Below are positions 60,001 to 64,000 of a DNA stretch of 64,000 nucleotides, one piece after another; position 1 is the first letter of the stretch; each line of letters opens with the position of its first letter. This stretch comes from Rebecca billardiae RCC1528 (Eukaryota; Haptophyta): contig OZ251229.1 in NCBI GenBank assembly GCA_965240325.2, positions 2,836,836 through 2,900,835 on the forward strand, in the 5' to 3' direction. The translations under genes were made by a program, and so were the position numbers. The notes beneath the pieces were generated by a model that worked only from the letters and a program-made list of their open reading frames with translations, was not told the origin of the DNA and searched no databases.

Positions 60001-60490
60001 GCGCGAGCACGACGCGCAGCGCGTCCGGGGGCGGCGCGCCGAGCGCCTCGACGCGCACGCGCGCGTCGGGCGCGCCACCGGCCGGCGCGAGATTGCAATC
60101 TCCTCCCAGCGCGAGATTGCAATCTCCTCCGAGCTCGAGGTTGTGCGCCAGGACCGGGCTGAGGTACAGCGTGTGCGGCGCGGGGGCGGGCGAGGCGGCG
60201 GCGTCGGGGCGGAGCCGATGCAGCCGCGCGACGCGCGCCGCCCCGCCAGGCGCCTCGACGCGCACGAGCGCGCGCTCGGCGGCGGTGTCGAGCCCGAGCG
60301 CGCTGAACACGGCCGCGGCCGCGCCCGCCTCCGCGCACGGGTCGCTGCCGCGCGCGTGCGGCGGGGCGAGCGGGCGGCCAAGCGGCGCCCATGCGAGGAG
60401 CACGCCGCCGCGCGCCGCGCCTGGCAGCGCCCGCGCCGCCGCCGCGTCGCACGACCACGCGTCGGGCGGCGTGGGGACGCGCGACGCCAT
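57002..60490 (-). CDS. PEX6: PEX6-type peroxisomal AAA ATPase (1162 aa)
   Basis: Single open frame from MASRVPTPPDAW. The N-terminal half is Ala-rich with a beta-domain-like region. A degenerate first AAA module (Walker A SGPRGSGKR near 59270, weak Walker B LLLLRRIDAL) is followed by a canonical second module: SVRWADVGGHEEAKAAILEA, Walker A GPPGTGKT, GPELLDSYVGQSEANVR, Walker B LIFFDELDALAP, MDRVVAQLLTELDG, sensor GATNRADLLEPALLRPGRLD, and TGADLYALCADAL. The NVR plus DELD-x-LAP combination and the inactive first module are those of PEX6, which with PEX1 extracts ubiquitinated PEX5 from the peroxisomal membrane. PEX1 is less likely because of the D2 signature. A long Ala/Ser/Asp linker separates the two modules. 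Two GAGATTGCAATCTC palindromes (60089-60126) lie in the N-domain and code GGDCNLA twice. Confidence 0.85.
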   Translation of the reverse strand: MASRVPTPPDAWSCDAAAARALPGAARGGVLLAWAPLGRPLAPPHARGSDPCAEAGAAAAVFSALGLDTAAERALVRVEAPGGAARVARLHRLRPDAAASPAPAPHTLYLSPVLAHNLELGGDCNLALGGDCNLAPAGGAPDARVRVEALGAPPPDALRVVLARVRTPRAPSLSGASRAAASARAAAEAEAARALRAHFVRAAAPQHLAAGDVLLVCSRARRGAAGSEEEERGSSADDASSASADSAWTDDEPSADGGADGGADGGADGGGADADGGGAGAGGGGGAMRLGLSAGPARARAWLPYVVQSVEPAPPPGGRPAAAPGACCAVRVGVCTLVVSGRAARSALPPLLGRYLARAPARPVPLAVRPALAELARALGPVRGFGRARSPAALARLARRLGAANVLLSGPRGSGKRAAAAEAAAAAGLQLIELNCFALLLAQPAGGEPGAGALRWAVREAAACAPALLLLRRIDALALVPAGGGGGLRLAGGGGGGGGADGGAAPPPLLGALLGALDEAAASSDECVSDSPPRAAAAVPASTALGFGFALVGTTQAEAELPAPMRALFQTTVRLGGSARAAAAAGAAAEAGEGGALGGAEEVAACTGVRLSARAAERLRAAAAGASVAELASVVAEAAHAALRRRHARALAGARRAAAGSAGEAESEGGGSAQSDSSDGAPPSGAHAPSSASSSASDSDCSDRAAPTPTAAEAAPTATAAEAAAAAAARQPCAAAAAAAAAAAAAADDGDDARAPAGVRARTVLVRARDAALAASALEARRAAASAADGAGPAPRVPSVRWADVGGHEEAKAAILEAVHPPAAPGGGAAGAAAHLRLGRARSGVLLHGPPGTGKTLLAKAAATELALAFMAVKGPELLDSYVGQSEANVRAIFAAARHAAPALIFFDELDALAPRRGSAGDGGGAMDRVVAQLLTELDGAHSAHGLGGPARAAVGTAHPAGRVFVLGATNRADLLEPALLRPGRLDRLVYLPPCEGRAAQLDVLRALCRRLALAPDVRLGELAGRLPPVLTGADLYALCADALGAATRELVDQLEAEAAAAEGAARPRGSRARPRERSAGARAVLVTAAHFEQALGAFQPSLSAEDFARYRRASAARGAGPHQRAAPPPPPPPPRANGKAPAASSSSSPAGPAAGSRLTLR
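60089..60126. repeat. Two palindromes GAGATTGCAATCTC, 24 bp apart (in PEX6)
   Basis: At 60089-60102 and 60113-60126, each preceded by GCGC and followed by CTCC, so a 24-bp unit is duplicated. Here the palindrome is read in a different frame (GAT TGC AAT CTC, Asp-Cys-Asn-Leu) from the copies at 28689 and 41902. Confidence 0.9.
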
Positions 60491-60716
60491 GCTTGCGCGG
60501 CCGCGGCGGACGATGGCGGCCGTCCCGAGATACCCCGTACCCGCGATCTCCAAGTACCGCCCTCGCGCCACTCCGCGCGAGGAGAATCGAACGGTTGACG
60601 AACCCGGGCTCCGGCGAGCGCGACGCGCTTGCCCCCACGCCTTCAAAGTGGAGCCCCATCGCGCCGGGGGCAAGCAGCAGTTAACGAGCCGGTAGCGGCG
60701 GCGCGGGCGCGCAGCT
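60491..60716. promoter_or_regulatory. Shared 5' region of PEX6 and ARL13-type genes
   Basis: 226 bp between divergent starts; no core element recognised. Confidence 0.4.
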
Positions 60717-61976
60717 ATGTTCGGCCTCGCGTACAACGCGTACAAGCAGGTGCGCAAGAGGCAGCAGAAGGCGATGACGGTGATCCTCCTCGGCGTGGAC
60801 AACGCGGGCAAGAGCACCCTCCTGCACACGCTGCGGCGCGCGACCGCCGATTCGGGCCGGCGGCGGGCGGGCGGGCGGCTGCGCCTGCCGGGCAGGCGGC
60901 GCTCGGCGGCCGGGGTGGGCGTGGCGTCGGGCGCGGAGGAGGCGTTCGCGCCGACGCCCACGATCGGCTTCGAGGAGCAGTCCCTCGACCTCGCCGGCCA
61001 GCGCTGCACCGTGTACGACCTCGGCGGCTCGCGGATGGGCCGCACGCTCTGGCCGTCGTATCTCGACGAGGTGCACGGCGTGATATTCGTGGTGGACGCG
61101 GCGGACGCCGCGCGGCTCGGCGAGGTGAAGGAGGTGCTGCACGCCACGCTCGCCGCGGACGTGCTCGTGGGCAAGCCCGTCCTCATCCTGTGCAACAAGC
61201 AGGACGTGCCCGGCGCGCTCGCGCCCGCGCAGGTGGCGGAGGCGCTCGCGCTGCACGAGCTCGCCTCGTCGGCGCACCAGCTGTTCGCGGTGACGGCGCG
61301 CGACGTGGAGGACGCGCGCATGTTCAAGGGGCTCAAGTGGCTCGGCGGCGCCGTCAGCTCCGACTACGCCGCGCTCCACGCGCGCATCGAGCGCGACGTC
61401 GCCGACAAGAAGCGCAGGCAGGAGGCGGAGCGCGCCGAGCGCAAGCGCCGGATTGAGGAGCGCAAGGCGCAGCGCGAGCGCGAGCGCGCGGAGCAGGCGG
61501 CGCGCGAGGGGCAGGGGCCGGAGGAGCCGATGCCGCCCGCGCAGCCCGGCCCGCCCGCCGCCTCGGGGCCTGGCAGAGGGGCGGCGGACGGCGGCGGCGC
61601 CAGCGGCGGCGCCAGTGGTGCCAGTGGCGTCGTGGCGGCCGCAGCCGCGGCGCCGATCGCCGCCGCCGCGCGGCCACCGCCCGAGGTGGAGCTCGCGGAG
61701 CGGCAGGCGGCGGGCGCGGACGAGCAGGCGGACGAGATGCCGCCCGCCGTCGCCGAGCCCGCCGCCGCGCCGCGCCAGGGCGCGCTGCTCAGCGGCGACC
61801 CCGCCGCGCCGCTCACGCCCGGCGGCAGCGCGGCCGCGCCGGGCGGCGCGGGCGGCGGCGGGCAGGTGCCGCTGCTGCCCAATCAGATCTTCAGGACGGC
61901 GTCGCCCGAGCACGGCAACCCGCTGAAGAAGCTGCCTTCGCTCGGGCACACGCCGCTGGCGCCGCAGTCGGCCTGA
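60717..61976 (+). CDS. ARL13-type ciliary ARF-like GTPase (419 aa)
   Basis: Residues 21-190 are an ARF-like G domain: G1 GVDNAGKS (26-33), G2 Thr in PTIGFEE (81-87), G3 DLGGS (101-105) where ARF proteins have DxGGQ, and G4 NKQD (160-163). Absence of the catalytic Gln is also seen in ARL13B. An insert of about 40 residues, basic and Gly-rich, sits between G1 and G2. After GLKWL a long helical, highly charged coiled coil (SSDYAALHARIERDVADKKR onward to ~265) follows, as in ARL13B, then a Pro/Ala/Gly-rich tail ending LPSLGHTPLAPQSA. ARL13B acts in the ciliary membrane as a GEF for ARL3, so its presence implies a flagellated stage. There is no N-terminal Gly for myristoylation and no obvious palmitoylation Cys near the start. 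Confidence 0.85.
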   Translation: MFGLAYNAYKQVRKRQQKAMTVILLGVDNAGKSTLLHTLRRATADSGRRRAGGRLRLPGRRRSAAGVGVASGAEEAFAPTPTIGFEEQSLDLAGQRCTVYDLGGSRMGRTLWPSYLDEVHGVIFVVDAADAARLGEVKEVLHATLAADVLVGKPVLILCNKQDVPGALAPAQVAEALALHELASSAHQLFAVTARDVEDARMFKGLKWLGGAVSSDYAALHARIERDVADKKRRQEAERAERKRRIEERKAQRERERAEQAAREGQGPEEPMPPAQPGPPAASGPGRGAADGGGASGGASGASGVVAAAAAAPIAAAARPPPEVELAERQAAGADEQADEMPPAVAEPAAAPRQGALLSGDPAAPLTPGGSAAAPGGAGGGGQVPLLPNQIFRTASPEHGNPLKKLPSLGHTPLAPQSA

Positions 61977-62521
61977 GGCGCGCCGCGCGCCGGTCGTCGC
62001 CGGGCGCGACGGCGCCGTCGGACCGGGGCAGACCGTGCGCCGCCACGCGCGGAGCAGGCGCCAACGCCATTCGGGCTTCGGCGGGCCTCCGGCTCGCGCC
62101 CGCTCGACTGCACTAGTCTCGGGCCCTCGCTAAGCCATCAGCAGCGCGAGCAGATTTTTTGCGCGGTGCTGGAGCAGTAGCCGCCGTGACTGTCAGGGAA
62201 CGCGTCTTGAGCTTGACGGTCGAGTCGCGGTCGACGAGCTTCGGCTCTTGTTTGCGGTGGTGAGCTCAGCGTGTTTTGTGTGATCGGCTCATGTTTCGTT
62301 CATTTCTAAGAAGCATCTGGAATGCTTCGAGATGTCGCCGCCAGGTCGCCGCCAGCCATGCTGTCCTGCTGTATTTGAGGATGAGGTTCAGGTCGTTGAT
62401 TTTGGAGGATTTTGTCATTTGTGCGAGCGCCGCCGCAGCGGTCGCGCCGCCACTGTGTGACTGCGAGTAAAATGTTGGATTGGAAATCGGAAATCACTGT
62501 AGATTGGCGATTCCTTTGACA
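61977..62521. other. Intergenic region ending in a candidate 3' LTR start
   Basis: From 62521 leftward on the minus strand the sequence reads TGTCAAAGGAATCGCC directly after a G-run polypurine tract, as expected for the start of a 3' LTR. The outer LTR end was not found; it may lie near 62100-62200. No gene is seen. Confidence 0.45.
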
Positions 62522-64000
62522 CCCCCCCCTCAATCCAATATGCGCTCGTCTGTGAGGACTAAGCTTGGATTATGAGTGATTTTGGGCTTGGTATTGTTTG
62601 TGCATCTGTGTGCATGAGTGAATTGGAGTCAGTAATGGTTGCCAATGCCAGGATACGGGTCATGTGCTGGGACTTCCGTGTGACGGTTTTGGGTAACCCG
62701 AGTCAGTCCTGGGCTTATTTGCACCATGTGTTCACTCTTTGGCCTTGATCTTGGACCTTGCTATTGGGCCATGCCCTGCCTTGATAGTTAATCATAGGCA
62801 TCCGGAGCAGGAATATCCAGGAAATGGATACGCTCCTTGGGAAATTTGTTGGCTCCCTTGTTTTTGCCTTTGTTGTAATTGTTGGCCTTGGGGCGTAGCT
62901 CTGGGTGGAGCTTCCAACACTGCTGGGCAGTATGGTTCTTGAGACCACAGTGAGTGCACCGTTTGCCGGTGTCCGAGTTATTCGGCCCGCTCTCGCCATT
63001 GGCTGGAGCCTTTTGGGCCTGAGCGGCGAAGACTTCGGCGCCCTCAAAGTCACCGCGTCGCCGCGTGCCTTGCTGATAATCAGCATTTTGGCGTATCTTG
63101 GAATAATTGTCGGTCTCTCTCCCCTTGGTATTGTTCTGATGGAGTAGCTTCATTGAGCCGTGCCGTTTGTAGGCATCTTCCATCTGGGCCATTATCTGGT
63201 CAGTGTTATCCACACATTGCTCGGGCGTGAGCGCACCGAAGTGCGAGATAACTGACTCGTAGACTTGGGGATGGTCGTGCATGCTGTTATACAGCTTGAA
63301 GACCAACATCGTGGCATCGTCCAGATTCCCATATCGAGATGAGCGGACTTGCTCGACGGATTTCTTGATAATGTCCGATGCGCCAATGGGCGACACCTTT
63401 GTCGGGTATAACTTCAGGAATTCATCCCTGAGTTCGGACATAGTTGTGATCTTGAGCTCGCGCTCAAATATCTGTAGCAGCAGCGTCAGATCCAAGTAAT
63501 TCTTGGTCGGATCGCTGATGTGCAGCTTCGATTCCAGATAGGCGAATAACTGAGGCTCGATAGAGTCCTTCAGCTGCTTGAATATCGCTGCCGCAGATCG
63601 ATCGTAGACCGATCCGATCTTGTTGGCGTCAGCGTTGTCAGCCTTGTATGGATCGATTTTGGCTGCGTCTTTCACCCATTTGTCTTTGGCAATGAGTTGA
63701 AAGCCGGATAGCTTGCTATCCTTGGGCTCCATTATGTCAGGTGTGACATCTGAGGATTTGCCCTTGTAGTAGGTGCTCACTTCTGCGAGTGCATCCCGTA
63801 TCGCGCTGTGTACCGCGCGCTTGGATTTCAGAGCCGACTGTGTCAGCTTGTGTGTGGCGGGTGTATCCACTCCTGCCGAAGATTCGCGTGCCGTGAACAC
63901 ACGTTCCTTCTTGGTTGGATTAGAGTCTGTGACTCCTCCTTCGATGACTATCCAGTCACGTTTCTTCGACTCAAGTGCATTGGTCGATATGTCGCGCGCG
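62522..64000 (-). mobile_element. LTR retroelement, gag followed directly by polypurine tract (partial at right edge)
   Basis: A gag frame ending at 62788 is followed by only ~255 bp before the polypurine tract (GAGGGGGGGGG, 62522-62532) and the putative LTR. No protease, integrase or reverse transcriptase is present in between in any frame. Base composition is near 50 percent GC, clearly lower than the host genes. This fits a gag-only non-autonomous element (TR-GAG type) or an internally deleted Copia-like element. Confidence 0.6.
62788..64000 (-). CDS. Gag-like polyprotein with CCHC zinc knuckle (partial, runs off right edge)
   Basis: The frame is open from 64000 to TAG at 62788, about 403 residues; the true start lies outside. 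The central part (KIDPYKADNADANKIGSVYD, FKQLKDSIEPQLFAYLES, LLQIFERELKITTMSELRDEF) matches the helical capsid-type domain of Copia-like gag proteins. A CCHC knuckle CTHCGLKNHTAQQCWKLHP (C-x2-C-x4-H-x4-C followed by the WKLHPE tail usual in Copia gag) follows near 62930-62990. The C-terminus is basic (NKGKNKGANKFPKE). Gag coats the element RNA into particles. The frame is intact. Confidence 0.72.
   Translation of the reverse strand, partial: ARDISTNALESKKRDWIVIEGGVTDSNPTKKERVFTARESSAGVDTPATHKLTQSALKSKRAVHSAIRDALAEVSTYYKGKSSDVTPDIMEPKDSKLSGFQLIAKDKWVKDAAKIDPYKADNADANKIGSVYDRSAAAIFKQLKDSIEPQLFAYLESKLHISDPTKNYLDLTLLLQIFERELKITTMSELRDEFLKLYPTKVSPIGASDIIKKSVEQVRSSRYGNLDDATMLVFKLYNSMHDHPQVYESVISHFGALTPEQCVDNTDQIMAQMEDAYKRHGSMKLLHQNNTKGRETDNYSKIRQNADYQQGTRRRGDFEGAEVFAAQAQKAPANGESGPNNSDTGKRCTHCGLKNHTAQQCWKLHPELRPKANNYNKGKNKGANKFPKERIHFLDIPAPDAYD

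Noticed and set aside
57002-60490. Annotating the AAA protein as PEX1, NSF or CDC48
   Set aside because: The first module is degenerate and the second carries the PEX6-type signature; CDC48 and NSF have a conserved first Walker A and different N-domains.
1-64000. CRISPR arrays, bacterial operons or prophage
   Set aside because: No short regularly spaced repeat array; spliced genes and eukaryotic families throughout.

Overview
The window looks like nuclear DNA of a GC-rich unicellular alga or related protist, most plausibly a haptophyte. Clear genes are split by spliceosomal introns that nearly all begin GTGCG and end CAG. The gene content is eukaryotic and includes ciliary and peroxisomal proteins (an ARL13-type GTPase, PEX6), calpain-like, CLASP-like and PRMT-like proteins, a GH9 hydrolase, and secreted Ser-Pro-Pro-Pro proteins typical of algal walls and scales. 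The haptophyte assignment is inference from composition and gene style, not from a marker gene.

Layout. 1-586 is the 3' end of a PRMT-like gene. 1848-15269 is a tandem array: two full units of 5623 and 5794 bp plus a truncated third. Each unit carries one secreted Ser-Pro-rich protein gene, and each full unit also has a roughly 4.1 kb spacer with a GTTCGCGAAC palindrome cluster and a 1109-bp foldback element with 396-bp inverted arms and a 7-bp target duplication. The third unit stops where a 2.1-kb element with short inverted ends has inserted. From 19 to 42 kb follow eight intact genes in strict minus/plus alternation, giving four head-to-head promoter pairs: an RGS-type AGC kinase fused to two cyclic-nucleotide-binding-like domains / a GH9 endoglucanase; a NOXRED1-like reductase / an MTG1-YlqF GTPase; a double pseudo-calpain / a DUF3431 protein; a secretory methyltransferase-like protein / a CLASP-like TOG protein. 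42-45 kb holds a broken gene and an AT-rich island with a coding fragment. Then come a secreted RCC1 propeller with a Ser-Pro tail, a GT61 glycosyltransferase, a complete 5.5-kb DNA transposon with its own inverted ends, PEX6 head to head with ARL13, and the 3' part of a gag-only LTR retroelement that runs off the right edge.

How parts fit together. The extracellular set (Ser-Pro array, RCC1-Ser-Pro protein, GH9, GT61, DUF3431, secretory methyltransferase) points to cell-covering glycan and glycoprotein work. The most unusual items are the kinase domain combination with degenerate nucleotide-binding cassettes, a large protein with two calpain folds lacking catalytic residues, a 14-bp palindrome (GAGATTGCAATCTC) embedded four times in three coding sequences in two reading frames, and the DNA transposon with a visible DDE-like core and recognisable ends.
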